A DNA stretch of 64,000 bases, from the NCBI RefSeq assembly GCF_000165425.1, contig NW_001798958.1, positions 246,409 to 310,408 on the forward strand, in the 5' to 3' direction. This document shows positions 36,876 to 49,680 of the stretch, piece after piece. The notes beneath the pieces were generated by a model. That model saw only the letters and a program-made list of their open reading frames with translations, searched no databases and was not told where the DNA came from. Each line of letters starts with the position of its first letter. The stretch's first letter is position 1. This DNA comes from Paramecium tetraurelia (lineage: Eukaryota; Ciliophora; Oligohymenophorea; Peniculida; Parameciidae). The position numbers were made by a program, and so were the translations under genes.

Positions 36876-38211
36876 TCAAATTTATAATTAATATAACTCA
36901 ATAAACAGATTTTTGTCACATTTACAAATGTATTTGGTGTTTGCCTCCTGTAATGCTACGTATATTGGATTGACTAATTTATTATAGAATTATTACATAA
37001 ATGTTCATTGTCTGTGTTTGTAAACAAACAAATCCAGAGCTTATTTGTCATCTTAAAATTGAATAATTGTTATAAGATCTTTAATAAATTTTGCCTAGAT
37101 AAATCTACAATATGAACTAATGTATTTTAAGCAATCTTATCTCTTAATTCATCAGCTAAATAATCAAATATCAAAACAGGTTATTAAGGATTATAAATTT
37201 ATTTACTGAATATTTATTTAATTTTTTATACTTAAGGGTGATTTACATCTTAGATTTCCCATTTCTCTGTTATTAGAATATGTTAGTTAATCATGTCCTA
37301 AACTTCATAAGGGGATATTTAAATCAACTCTAATAAGGGCTGTTTTTCCTATTCCAAAAATATTGGTTTGGCATGGTGATTAAATAGATTTAAGGAGTCC
37401 AAGTAAATCCAAAATTGTTTTGGCGTATATGTATGAATTTTTATTGCAATTCTAATAATATCATAATAGATTTTTTCGTCATCCAAAAATATCTTACACA
37501 TAAAATATGGTAAATTGTCTCCTTTATTGTTTAAAATTTCTTGTTTTTTATATATTACTATTGCGATGTTAAAACTAAAAATGAAATATCTATCATTTAT
37601 CAGAATTGTGTTTTCTATTATCATTTAAGCTATTGGAAAGGAAGCCTTATTAATGCCTAAAGTAATAAACCATGGTATGGCATATAATTAAGGGGATATG
37701 TCATGTAAAGTTAGTCTATTGTACAGTTCCATATCATGATATTTCAATAATAAATTGTAAACTGATAAAATTGATTAGATTCCTGAATAATCATCATCAA
37801 AAAAATTAGTCATATATCTTCTAATAAATTCATTGAACATAGAATAGACAACCGATACATCTAAACCTGCTTTGATAAATATTATAAATGGGGCTGCTAT
37901 TTCATGCAATCCTTATTTGTAAGTTATATGATTTGAAACCACATAATATGTAAGTAGCTATTCAAGTTGAGTTTTCAGATTTTAATCAAGCAAGTTTCCT
38001 CTAGTCCTTATAACATCAAATCTGATAATATTTTATTATACTTTATTACTCTTTAATTTTATTAATTCAATTAAACACTTTAGATAGGATGATTAATCTT
38101 TAAATCAATGTCCATCAATTGAGGCCACATTAGAGCTCTAGTATAAAGGAAATTGGCCTTTGATATTATTTCAGAATTAGTCTTTTTAGAATTATCACTT
38201 TGAGATCTCAT
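36876..38211 (-). CDS. TBC1D23: TBC1D23-like TBC/rhodanese-domain protein
   Basis: The N-terminal half is a TBC domain: FDVIRTRGNLLD, YVVSNHITYKQGLHEIAAPF (the family Gln is in YKQG), FIRRYMTNFFDDDYSGIQSI and LSVYNLLLKYHDMELYNRLT, then DISPQLYAIPWFITLGINKA. The 'IxxDxxRT' arginine finger is replaced by IRTRG, as in TBC1D23, which lacks GAP activity and works as a golgin adaptor at the trans-Golgi. The C-terminal part (VLIFDYLADELRDKIAQNTL onward) is compatible with a rhodanese-like module. A 20-nt intron near 38057-38076, the shortest in this window, and a 23-nt intron near 36966 are needed. One clean frame of about 430 residues runs from ATG 38211 to TGA 36876. TBCK, with a kinase domain, is the alternative; no kinase part is present. 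Confidence 0.8.
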
Positions 38212-38434
38212 TAAAAATTTACTTTATTAATTTATAAACTCAAAGTTAATAAATTATAATTCTAATATTATTTTCTTTATTATTATAAATTGTTTAAATA
38301 ACATAGAGCATAGAGAAGAGCATTTTGCGAAATAATGAATTATTATTAATTAAATGCAAACTTAAATCGAAAATTATTGATTCAATCATTAAAACTATTT
38401 TTTTTATGACTATGAAATCAATTGAAATATTTAA

Positions 38435-39046
38435 TCATATTCTTGTTTATCTTTTTCTTATAAAATTTCTCCTTATTTCGTTATCAACAAACATATAATG
38501 ATTTCTAGCAGATATTTAATGAGAATAAACGAAACTCTTTTCCTCCTTAATATCCTTAGTTGCAAAATCTATATACTCATTAAGGTTCTTAAAGTGATGT
38601 TTAATTAAAGTTTTCCAATTTGTATTTGTTATATGATTTTTTTATTCTAAATTTTCTAGCAACAAAGCAAACTTTGATTCTTATTCTTATAATCTATTTT
38701 TTTCTTTAGAAAACGAATCTTGAATTTATTAAAATGTTTTTAGAACTCCTTCTTCAAGTGTACTAATATCAGATATCAAACTATTTAGCCTGCTATTTTT
38801 AGTTTATTTTTTCACTAAGACACTTTTAGAGCATTAATATTGATGCTGCTTTGAAAGACTTGGAGAGCGAAATTAATTTAAATAGAATTCATGCTCCAAT
38901 GGTGGCAATTTTACTTAGGCTTGTATTTGATCCACGAATAATTAAACATCTTGTTTTGATTTAAATGTCGTTGTTTATTTAGAAGGCGTGCCTTTTTTTT
39001 ATCTTTTATGATTAAAGCAAATTTCGGCATATGTGTCATCAAGCAT
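38435..39046 (-). CDS. hypothetical coiled-coil protein, possibly SF-assemblin-like
   Basis: A single open frame of about 203 residues from ATG 39046 (MLDDTYAEICFNHKRQKKGT) to TGA 38435. The N-terminal 90 residues are basic and polar (LNQFRSPSLSKQHQYQ). From about residue 100 the chain is a long amphipathic helix (SDISTLEEGVLKTFQQIQDS then ESKFALLLENLEQKNHIT) ending in NHYMFVDNEIRRNF. A Pro/Ser-rich head followed by a coiled-coil rod is the layout of SF-assemblin-type striated-rootlet proteins common in Paramecium, but I cannot confirm this. No intron is needed. The gene lies 220 bp upstream of the TBC gene on the same strand. Confidence 0.65.
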
Positions 39047-40278
39047 TTTAGTAATTAACAATATTTTTATAACTATTCATTTTATCTAATTATTTAGGAA
39101 TACAATAATTAAATAAAAATTTAAGAAAATGACAGGTTTTATTGTTAGCCTTCTTATTAAATTCTTCTTAACATACTCTAAAATATAAGAGTTAATGTTA
39201 TGTAATTTTAGAGGTGACAGTTATTTACCTTAATAAGATGTATTCAATATATATTTAGTATTCCAATTAAAATGTAATTTAATAATCCTTAAAACTCATA
39301 AAGAAGTTATTGATAATTTTATTACAAATCCATATTTTTAAATTAATCTGCTTAACTCACCATTATAAAACCCTTAAGATAATTAGAGGGTTTTGATATT
39401 AGTTATTGTTAAAATCGTTTTCTATCTACCTTTCTATCTCTCTTATTAAAAAATTTTAATATATTTTTTTTTCCTTTTAAAGTTATTTTTATTGAAAATA
39501 ATTTATTAATCAAAGAATTAAATTTATTTAGATTTTTTAGTATGCAATTTTTCAATCTATTTGGATTGATTCTTTAATTTTTTAATTTAAATATCAATAC
39601 TTATGTAATAAAATCAATTCATTTTAATCAAAATATAAACAAAATTTAATTTCATTTTAATTATTAAAAATAAGGCCATAATTTTTATTATAAATTTATT
39701 TTATTTCTAGAGACTGTTTTGTCACTAGGCAATGATTTAATTCTTGTTTAATGGCATATTAATGAATCATACTTCATTATTTTTAGCTAATAAAAAACAA
39801 ATTGAGTTTATTTATTATTCTGTTAAATTTATGTAGGCAATTAATCTAAAACTTTGGTTTGAAGCAACTATTAATTAGGTCTGGCATTATCAACACTTCT
39901 TTTTTAAGCAAGGAAATTTAAATTAAGTTCATTTAAACTTTTTTAAACTATTTAAGGTTATTTTTATTCAAAAATATTTTTTGTATTTTTATTTTTTCCA
40001 TAACTTATTATGTAACTACAGATTGAGATGCTTTTCTTTTAAAAAAACTGTAATTTTATTCATGAGTAAGGCATTAGTTGTTTCCAGAATTGATTTTGTT
40101 TAGTTTACTAAATTATGTTGCATTAAATTAAACTTTAAATATTTTAGAAGAAGAAGATTCACAAGAAGAATCAAATTAATCCTAATATATAGAGTATATT
40201 ACTAATTTCTTATCCATGATCTTATGATATTTTAATAATTTATCTTTTGATGCATAATAATTTTATTTATTCTGGTAT
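39047..40278. other. longest uninterrupted AT-rich gap
   Basis: About 1.2 kb, extremely AT-rich, with many T-runs. No coding frame is convincing on either strand. The only discrete structure is the perfect inverted repeat at 39367-39394, listed separately. Confidence 0.5.
39367..39394. repeat. perfect 8-bp inverted repeat
   Basis: AAAACCCT and AGGGTTTT flank a 12-nt spacer and can form a hairpin in DNA or RNA. The GC-containing arms stand out in a very AT-rich gap. The function is unknown; it could be a chance palindrome or part of a transcript end. Confidence 0.6.
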
Positions 40279-40830
40279 TCAAGTTTTTGGTCTTAAGATT
40301 AAATTGGAGTTTCTCCTTCTTTGCAGTAAAAGATTAATTCTTCTCTCTAGACATGGCTCTAATTTTGTGTAGGGACCTTCATACTATTGGTCACAATTAG
40401 TTTTGGATGTTTTATGAGTGATTTTGAGAATGGTTGGTAATTTTCCACTCCTACTTTTAAGATGGCGATAGCGTTTTTTGTGGTTAGATCTTTATGTAAA
40501 TTCTAATTAGATTTTATTTATACTATACTGCAATTTTAATTTGTTCACCTTCCTTTTCTTAGGACTGCTGCCTCTTTTGAATGTTGAAAGACTTAAATCG
40601 AAGGAACCAGATTGCAAAGGCTTTTTTTATTTTGAGCCAATAAATTCAAATTGACTAACTCTTCTAAATACATAACTTTTGACTGGAGTCTCAAAGACAT
40701 TATGATTTATGGTTGAAATGGCATCAGTAGCAGAGTTCAAAAGAATTTCAGATACATTTTGGCCAGAATTTGTTACTAGTTATATTTTTTGACATCGCTA
40801 GATCATGCTTCCATCCATCGTAAATAGCAT
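40279..40830 (-). CDS. hypothetical basic protein with an NLS-like motif
   Basis: An open code-6 frame from ATG 40830 (MLFTMDGSMIQRCQKIQLVT) to TGA 40279, about 183 residues. The first third is mixed (SGQNVSEILLNSATDAISTI), then comes FRRVSQFEFIGSKQKKPLQS. Next is SSPKKRKVNKLKLQ, which contains PKKRKV, the classic monopartite nuclear localisation pattern. The C-terminal third is Arg/Lys-rich (SNHKKRYRHLKSRSGK). An upstream ATG at 40910 could be used if a 32-nt intron is present. A nuclear protein is a reasonable guess. Length and frame support a real gene; no family is recognised. Confidence 0.6.
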
Positions 40831-41674
40831 GTTTTGAACTAATTATCTCTAATAATCTATTTATTTCTCCCTCCTTCCACCCCTTATAAGAACTGCAAAC
40901 TGTTATCCATTCTATACTCAACTAAATCACAGTAACATATTAGCACTTTTAATTTATAATTTCTGAATATTTTTAAATTTCATTCAAATTTACAATCATC
41001 AAAAAGACTCTACTGCTTTCTAGTAGCAATCATACAGACCTTTCTTCAGTGATATTTATTACTGTCAAACAAATGTTGGTCTTGGTTGAGTTATGAATTT
41101 GGGAACTAAAATGGATATAAAACACTCAATACTTAATCTATCGAGCCAAGCTCATAATATATATAAATGTGTAAAAGATTATAAAGGTATAAAAATAAAA
41201 AAGTATTTTATTAAATGATAACAAATAGTAGTTCAAAACGAAAGATGAAATTGGTTTAAACTATATGAAAATTCTCAGATTTAGATGATCTTCTTGGAGA
41301 CGATCGAAACTAAGAAGTATTTGGTATATTTCGATTCTAATTAAGTTTTGTTAATTGTCTATTTTATTGATGATATGAGAGTAAGGAATTTGATGGCAAC
41401 TCAAACGACTTTGAACACCAAGTTTGACAACATCTAGAGTCTGAAAATTTCAATTTCTACTGTTGTAGATTCAAGTTGCTCCTTTTTTCTCCGGTCTCCT
41501 TTAAATTCATTTTTAACATTAAATTTATATACATAAAAATAGCTATAAATTTAGAATCTATCATAGATTGTAATTTAATTCTATATTACACTTTTGAATT
41601 CGATATCAAATATTTTGTTGTATGAAAATCTTTGGTAATATTAGCAATATTCAGAGTATTATTTATAATTAATT
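40831..41674. other. gap with weak coding traces
   Basis: On the plus strand near 41280-41370 a frame reads FSDLDDLLGDDRNQEVFGIF. On the minus strand near 41400-41510 a frame reads GDRRKKEQLESTTVEIEIFR. Neither has a start and stop that fit, so both may be relics or chance. Confidence 0.3.
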
Positions 41675-42662
41675 ATGAGTGTAATTAAAGGAATTGCAAG
41701 GGCCAATTTGAAATTAGTAGAGCTAGTTCAAACAGGATATATCATTCATGGAAAAAGTGTAGAGGAAAGGATGATGAATTTTGATAGAATCATTTCTGAA
41801 CACAGTAATAATGAGATTTATTGGATTAGATAGAAAACATGATAAATAATGGTTATTTTACGACACAAGATTATATGAAATTCCTAGACCATCTAGATAC
41901 AAAGATCTATATGCAAGAGAATTAAAAAGAAGGAATGATAGAAGAACAATAGCATTCCTTTGTAAACATGTTATGGCTGAAAAGAATGTTAAAATACCTA
42001 TGAAATGAGTCGATATATAAATATAATAAATATATAATGTAAAATTAAGACAGTTTATTCTTTTAGAGTCAACTCTATGTGGCAGAATTGTGTGAGCCCA
42101 TAAGTTTAATAGAATTTGTATTGGAAGATGTAAAACCAAAACAAGAAAAAGAGCAAAGATTATCACCAGTCATTTAAGTTTCAGATCGAAATGAAAAAAT
42201 GAAAACTCAAAATGAAAAGAGTATAGACTTGTTGAAATAATATAGATAGTCAATCCATCCAAATCTAATGTGCCTCATACATAATAAAGTAGAAAGAGTA
42301 ATTCAGATACTACTTGTAAAGGGAAAAACTGGATTATTAAGAAATTAAATGAAGAAACCTAACCTAAGAAAGTCGTAACTTGTTTACCTAATTTGCCTAA
42401 ACCTATCTAGAATTAAGGAAAGCTATTCTCCAACACTGCTTCAAGACAGATGAAACAGAGACTCAACAAATTTATAGTGGATCAGAATAAGAATCAATTC
42501 CTACTCCAGAATGATATTTTATAAGGATAAAACTCTTCATTGCCTCATTTAAGTAATAATGTTTAAGTAATTATATTAGTTAGATTAAAATCAGATTCTC
42601 CAAAATAACTCCCGATTTATGATGTTAATTTTTTGTAGAACTTTTAATAATTTTTTTCTTGA
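41675..42662 (+). CDS. hypothetical protein with conserved-looking N-terminal domain
   Basis: Starts at ATG 41675 (MSVIKGIARANLKLVELVQT). Three introns (25 nt at about 41803-41827, 22 nt at about 41983, 29 nt at about 42221) restore one frame. After the first come KHDKQWLFYDTRLYEIPRPS and YKDLYARELKRRNDRRTIAF. This Arg/Tyr-rich domain of about 100 residues looks like a folded, conserved module. The second half is Lys/Ser/Gln-rich and probably disordered (KSNVPHTQQSRKSNSDTTC). The TGA at 42660-42662 is used, but an extra 3' intron could move the end. I do not recognise the domain. The standard-code ORF on the other strand here is a shadow. Confidence 0.65.
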
Positions 42663-42902
42663 TACTGAGTATTTATAAACATGGTCATATATGTTGTGTA
42701 TTTTATATTAGTATATTAATAATCAAACAATCACAATTAAAAATTATACTTTTCATGTTCTTCAATTAGTCTAATTACGAGCATAGATTATAAATGAAAT
42801 AATAATTAATGTGAAAATATTAATTATAAGTTAAATATTATTATCAAATCAATGACGATTAGGAAGATTAATCTTAAGATAATATTAAGATAATACCAGT
42901 AT

Positions 42903-44411
<1,509 letters not shown>

Positions 44412-44462
44412 TTTATTAATAAATTTAATATGTTAAACAATTTAATAACTATAATAGCAGAA

Positions 44463-45115
44463 TGCTAAATCAACTCAGAATAGATTAAACAACTGTTCGT
44501 TGATCCTCATTTGGCATTCCAAATGTTATCCTCCAATGGGCATGATATCGATCAATCCGAGATCAAGCGATTCATATCTCTGAATGACGAGGAAATCAAA
44601 CATCAAATCATTTAATTCAATTCAAATTCTGAAGCAAATTTAAATATGTTGAGTATCCTTAATTTTACTAAGCAGTTTCTTAATTTTTTGAAGCTGAATA
44701 ACAACCACATGTCAGAGAAGTCCTTATCAAACTCTTGCAATAGGAGGCTATTAATTTTAAGCAAATTCTTTGTGTTTTCCATAGAATATAGTAAAATTTA
44801 AATACTCAAAGAAGACAGCAGTTACAATCCCACTGAATTATTTAATTAGATTGATTAGTTTGGCAAAGGCTACATACACACAGAACATTAAAAAAATGCA
44901 CAAATTTATCTAACTACTACATCTCAGCTTTCTTTAGATTTCTTGACAGAGATAATGATGGGAGAATTTCAGAAACCGATTTTTTATCAGTCTTAAAATC
45001 CTCACGGAAATAACCATTTGGAGTATAATACAAAGATTTGAGATAAAGTCAAGAAAAAGAAAAATAAATAATCTAATAATGTTAGTAGATCTAATTAAAT
45101 ATATAAATGAGTGAG
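44463..45115 (+). CDS. EF-hand protein with an unresolved frame break
   Basis: A coding stretch from about 44463 (LFVDPHLAFQMLSSNGHDID) ends with a degenerate EF-hand, IDQFGKGYIHTEHQKNA. In the next frame comes a textbook EF-hand, FLDRDNDGRISETDFLSVL, with Asp/Asn/Asp/Arg/Asp ligand positions. Spacing between the two loops is normal if joined near 44915, but that requires a one-base shift. A 26-nt GT..AG pair would also restore the frame but would delete the first EF loop, so I think it unlikely. No ATG fits the start and the 3' end is uncertain (a 26-nt intron near 45018 and TGA near 45113 is one option). It may be a former calcium-binding protein in early decay. Confidence 0.5.
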
Positions 45116-45426
45116 GAGAAAAATAGCAACAAATAATTAAATAAGTCTAACAACTATTATGGAGTTGATAAAACCTCGATCGCTCTAAAGCATAAAACTC
45201 ATATTCCTCCCTACTTAAGGTAAGATAACAATTACTCAAAATCGACTATATCAGAAGAAATTCTCATCGGGAGACTTTTGAAAGACTTCTCAAATATCAA
45301 CATCAATTTAATAAAAATATCAAAGAGAAAAACGAAGAAACTACACAAAAATATAAGAATCTTAATAGTCTTCACAATTAAGTATATACTATGAGAACAT
45401 ACCAAGATTTAAGTCTTAAGAGGTGA
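45107..45426 (+). CDS. small hypothetical protein
   Basis: ATG 45107 gives NSNKQLNKSNNYYGVDKTSI then KHKTHIPPYLR. A 35-nt intron (about 45220-45254) joins it to RETFERLLKYQHQFNKNIKE and a Lys/Glu-rich helix ending in SLKR at TGA 45424-45426. About 95 residues, basic, probably helical at the C-terminus. The intron join is clean and both exons are rich in in-frame TAA codons, so a real gene is likely. No family is recognised. Confidence 0.55.
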
Positions 45427-45800
45427 AGAGAGCATAGTATTCATAGCTAATCTTAATTATGATCATTTTCTTTGGACTATTTACATATGTATCTTAATCT
45501 TACTTAACCTTCCATTTTCGTATTTTTTAGATTCCTTCTATTTAAATATACTTAATTATAAAATATTTAAAATAATAATATTTCTTTCTCTTTCTTAAGA
45601 AAAGATTAAACAGTACTAAATACTTTAAGAAGCACATTTTTTAATAAATAAATTTAGTTAACTATAAATATCTAGATACTCTATACATAATATTATATAA
45701 TTTATTGATCAATCAATGAGAGTTAGAACATATTTTTATAAAATTTAGCAAATCATATTATGAATAAATATTTATAGCAACAGAATTATATATTTATAAA
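45427..45800. other. intergenic, nothing recognised
   Basis: AT-rich DNA between convergent genes, with no coding frame or structured element visible. Confidence 0.5.
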
Positions 45801-46721
45801 TCAGAATTCCTATTCTGGTTTAAGCAAATCTGATTTAAACTGTTCTGAATGCACAATAGTACCTTTTTCGGATTGACTTAGAAATCCTTTAAAAGTATGT
45901 TATGGTGCTTCATTTTTTATTTCTGGTTTTAGTTCACCTGCTTCTTGAGATGAATCACTCGTTTAGGATGACGGTTAATGTAATTTTTTATTTTATTGCT
46001 CTATTTGTTTTGATTTATTATTTGATTTCGTTTAAATAACAGGAATTGATTAAATACCTTTATCATAGCCTTAAATATTGCTCGTTTTATCTGTTAAATT
46101 TTATAATTTTTTTTATTTTAATTCATTTTCAAGCATAAAACTTTATTATTCCAGCGATATGCATTTAACTTTAAATTATTCATTTTCACTTTTTAATGTG
46201 GTATTTTAAACTTATACATTTTCTAATTTTTTTCTAAATTCTTCACTTTGAGCCATAACTTCATAGTATATCGATTTATATTCTTCCTTTTCATCTGTTA
46301 ATTGTTTTACTTAATTTTCAAGTTTATTTATTTTAATTTTTAACTCCTCATTTTATAAAAAATATGTATTTTGTTAAATCGCTTAACTTCGAGTAGAATC
46401 GTTAAAATCCTTTAATTTGATTTGCATTTCTTAATTCATTTCTCTCAATTCTTCAGAGGTTTTTATTAATTCTTTATGTTTTTAATAAAATTCTAATATA
46501 AGACGCATGTCTTTTAGTTAGAAAACCCATAATTTATTACTGTTTTGAATATTATTTTCATGAACTCGATAGCCTTAAATATAATCATATATTCCCCACT
46601 CACCATTTCCTTTCTTACTTAAATGATCCAAAACCACTTCCATAGTTTTGGTTACTCTAACTTAATTATCAAACAGAAAACAAAGGACAATTTCTTCCGG
46701 ACTCCCATGTTATTAAAGCAT
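45801..46721 (-). CDS. hypothetical protein with globular head and coiled-coil rod
   Basis: One open frame of about 306 residues from ATG 46721 to TGA 45801, no introns. Residues 1-80 look globular (SPEEIVLCFLFDNQVRVTKT then KKGNGEWGIYDYIQGYRVHE). This is reminiscent of small ubiquitin-like/RA-type domains that precede coiled coils, but I cannot assign it. Residues 90-210 form a coiled coil (EFYQKHKELIKTSEELREMN, ENQVKQLTDEKEEYKSIYYE). The last 90 residues are polar and probably disordered (NKKLHQPSSQTSDSSQEAGE). A structural or adaptor protein is plausible. Confidence 0.7.
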
Positions 46722-47283
46722 TTATTTTAAAAATGATTTATGATCATTAATTTTTATTTAAATTAAAAACACACAAAATATCTTCTATTATTTATATAAA
46801 ACTATATTATACAAGTAAATTGATTATATAAATATTGCTGTGAAAAATATAAGTGTAATTTTGTTAATTAATGTTAAATAAGATAATCACACGAGCCTTC
46901 CGTATTTTAAATCAAAACTAGTATTGAATGTAGTTTAATAGATTTCCAATAAAGTAGCATATGTTCCATCAATGGTTAAATCAGCAATTCTCAAGAAAAT
47001 GCAGATAATGTGCATGAAATAAACGAATTATTAAATTCATATAGGTATTATAAGACAAACTAAATAACATTCTATAATTTACATATATGGTTTAAGTAAA
47101 CTTATTATATCCCCCCATTTTGATAAAACTAATGACATAAACAAAATGAGTTGCCATAACCAAAAACAATAGATAATAAGCATTTAATACCCAAGTCATC
47201 TCCTTCCCACTTTATAAGTACTTAGCAACCAATAAAGAACTTAATATTCAAGATCTTCATACTAAATTTTAGAAATATTTTTA
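46722..47283. other. intergenic region of two divergent genes
   Basis: About 560 bp of AT-rich DNA that should contain both promoters. No coding frame, repeat or RNA gene seen. Confidence 0.5.
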
Positions 47284-48750
47284 ATGAGCGACAACGAAAG
47301 TGATACAAAAGATTAAAGACCTGCTGAAGTAGAGTGGAGATAGAAAAAAGACACTTTAGAAAAGGAACATAGAGATCAAATTTAAAGACTTTCTTAATAG
47401 TATGGTTTTAAAGTAATGGAGTGTAATTCAAATTTAGCAAAGCGAAGTTTTCAATATAGCAAAAAGACATTACAACAAATTTGAATTAGTTGAAAGGGAT
47501 ATCAAAACATTATTAAAAGAGGAGAATGATGATGATTGTGAAGGTGATTGGATTACAAATGATAATGAAAAATCAAGATCACAAAACAAGCATAATAGGA
47601 AATCCTCAAATAGAGAGGAGAATTAAAAAAATAGTAGAAAAAAAAGTGATCAATACTAGAAATAGCAAGAATAAAGAAACTCAAGAAATGATGAAAGACT
47701 TGGATATAATCAAAAATAATTCAAGTATAAAATTTCACAATTTTAAGTCCTTCATAGGATTAGTATAATAGAAAGAACAGAGAAAATACTAAAAATAGAG
47801 AAGAGGATGATAATCACTAAGGTCAAATAAAAAATTATAGAAATGATAGAGGTTAAAATTAGCATTAAAAAAATACACGTAATGATCAAGGGAATTAAGT
47901 AAGAACAAATTAATATCAAAATTATTATAACAACACTAATAATTATATTAATAACAAGAGCTGTAATTAAAGAAAATAATATAGAAATAGAAACGATGAC
48001 TTTTTGTAATAGCCAATATATGTTTTAAAAGAGTAATAGTCGAAATAATAAGCTCCTTAATAATAATAATAAAGTTAAGCTTAGCCAACACTTTAAAATG
48101 ATACAAAAACTTAATAATTTTAAGGTTCTTAAATTAAAAAGGAAGTTTAATAATAAAGTTAAAGTACCCAATAAAAATAATAATAGTAGCATTAATAATA
48201 ATCGTAATAGCAATAATAATAATAATCTTTAAAATAGAATACTTAAAATTAAACTTAATAACCCTAATAATAAAATGTATAATAACACACATCACATTCA
48301 ACTAATAAAGAGCAAACTCAAAATTTGATTGATCAAACTTAAAAAATCTAATAATAACATACAACATCTCAAAAAAAATAAGAAACTCCTTAATAATAGC
48401 GACAAATTCCCACTTAAACTACTCAATAGGAATAATAATAACCAGTTGTTTAAAATTTTGTAACACAGCAATCTCAAATAAATCATCCTCAAGTACAATT
48501 ATAATAAATTCAACAATCAGAAAGTGGATAAAATAATAATCTACCTTTATAAGAATATAATTAACAATAAGATTATATGAAGTTTTCTGGGAACAGTGGA
48601 CAAGGACCTTAACAATAGGGAAATCAAACAGTTTAATATTAGTAGAAACAATCAAAACCAATGTGCTAAGTTCCTTTATTGGCTTAATTTTTGATCTATC
48701 CAAATAATTGTACTTCATCGACAAACCTATTCCCTCTAACAATTGTATGA
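47284..48750 (+). CDS. glutamine-rich low-complexity protein
   Basis: ATG 47284 begins a charged head (MSDNESDTKDQRPAEVEWRQ). Two introns (25 nt at about 47412-47436 and 23 nt at about 47730-47752) give a clean frame. An acidic patch (LLKEENDDDCEGDW) is followed by an Arg/Asn/Gln-rich stretch (RNDRGQNQHQKNTRNDQGNQ). Then comes a very long Gln-rich tract that fills roughly 48000-48680. Almost all the Gln codons are TAA or TAG, so in the standard code this region seems full of stops. About 470 residues in total. The composition (Arg/Asn/Gln head, Q-rich tail) resembles RNA-binding or condensate-forming proteins; this is inference. The minus-strand poly-Leu ORFs here are shadows of the Q tract. 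Confidence 0.8.
48036..48440 (+). repeat. TAA-rich glutamine codon tract
   Basis: Within the Q-rich gene, runs of (TAA)n interrupted by TAG, CAA and TCT encode poly-Gln segments in code 6. The tract is an AAT/TAA-type microsatellite and so may vary in length between strains. It is also the reason for the leucine-rich phantom ORFs on the opposite strand. Confidence 0.8.
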
Positions 48751-49680
48751 AATATAATATAATAAATAGTAAAACTTAAATAATGCTTTTGAGTAATTGC
48801 GATAGATTGCATTGAATTATGAATAACAACAATAGTGAGATTTATATCTGAAATTCTTAAAAATAGTATATTATACATATCTTTCTTTATATTTTGTTCT
48901 CAACTGATTATCAAAGTTCACTTTAACCATAGCTTAAATTAATTTTCCAATCTAAAAAATCTGATTTATTAAAAACGACGAATCTTAATTACCCACTTCT
49001 AATTATTTTGTATAGACTTATGGATTCCGTTCAAATTAATTAATTAAGATATCTTAAAATTGGATAGAGAGAAAGATTTAATTCATTTAAATAATTTCGT
49101 AAATGTTTTAAAACTAGGCCAAAAATATAAAATTTTGGGGATTTTTATTTTATTAAAAGATATTAATATAAACTGGTAACACTCAAATCATAAAATTAAA
49201 ACTACAAATGATATAAAAGTACGTGTTGAATATTTAGAGTACTTTTATTGCAATATTTAAGTTATATTGAAAATATATAATATAATGATGATAGGACCTT
49301 GAAAAATTGGAATAACAAAAAAATTAGTAATTATGGTATTAATAATTATTATCCATTTTTTAATTAATCTAAACTTTTTAAGAATCTTTTCTTTCCTTAT
49401 AGAAAGATAAAACCTTATGGACAATTTATTAGAACCAATCCAAGCTGAAAACTCTTAAAGGTTTAGGTTTCACAGATAACACTAAGGGGAAATATCTGTG
49501 AAAACAATATTAAAGTTTAAATACAGTTTTGTAAACAAATTAATATGTCTAAAGATCTAAACACTATTGTAAATGTTAAACATCTTGGATTAAACAATTT
49601 AAATTAAGACTTTTAAATTTAAATGATTTCTATGATTGCCTTGACTTCCAATAGAAAGTTTAAACAATAATTATTAAACT
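48751..49680. other. AT-rich gap, nothing recognised
   Basis: About 930 bp with no convincing code-6 frame on either strand, and no repeat or RNA gene that I can support. Confidence 0.5.

Noticed and set aside
40279-40830. MutL/GHKL-type ATPase based on a segment resembling an 'LLNSATDAI' N-box
   Set aside because: No other GHKL motif (DxGxG, GFRGEAL) follows, so the likeness is probably chance.
48025-48742. Leucine-rich ORFs on the minus strand
   Set aside because: They are the reverse reading of TAA/AAT-rich glutamine codons of the plus-strand gene at 47284-48750. The plus frame has two clean introns and a proper start and stop.
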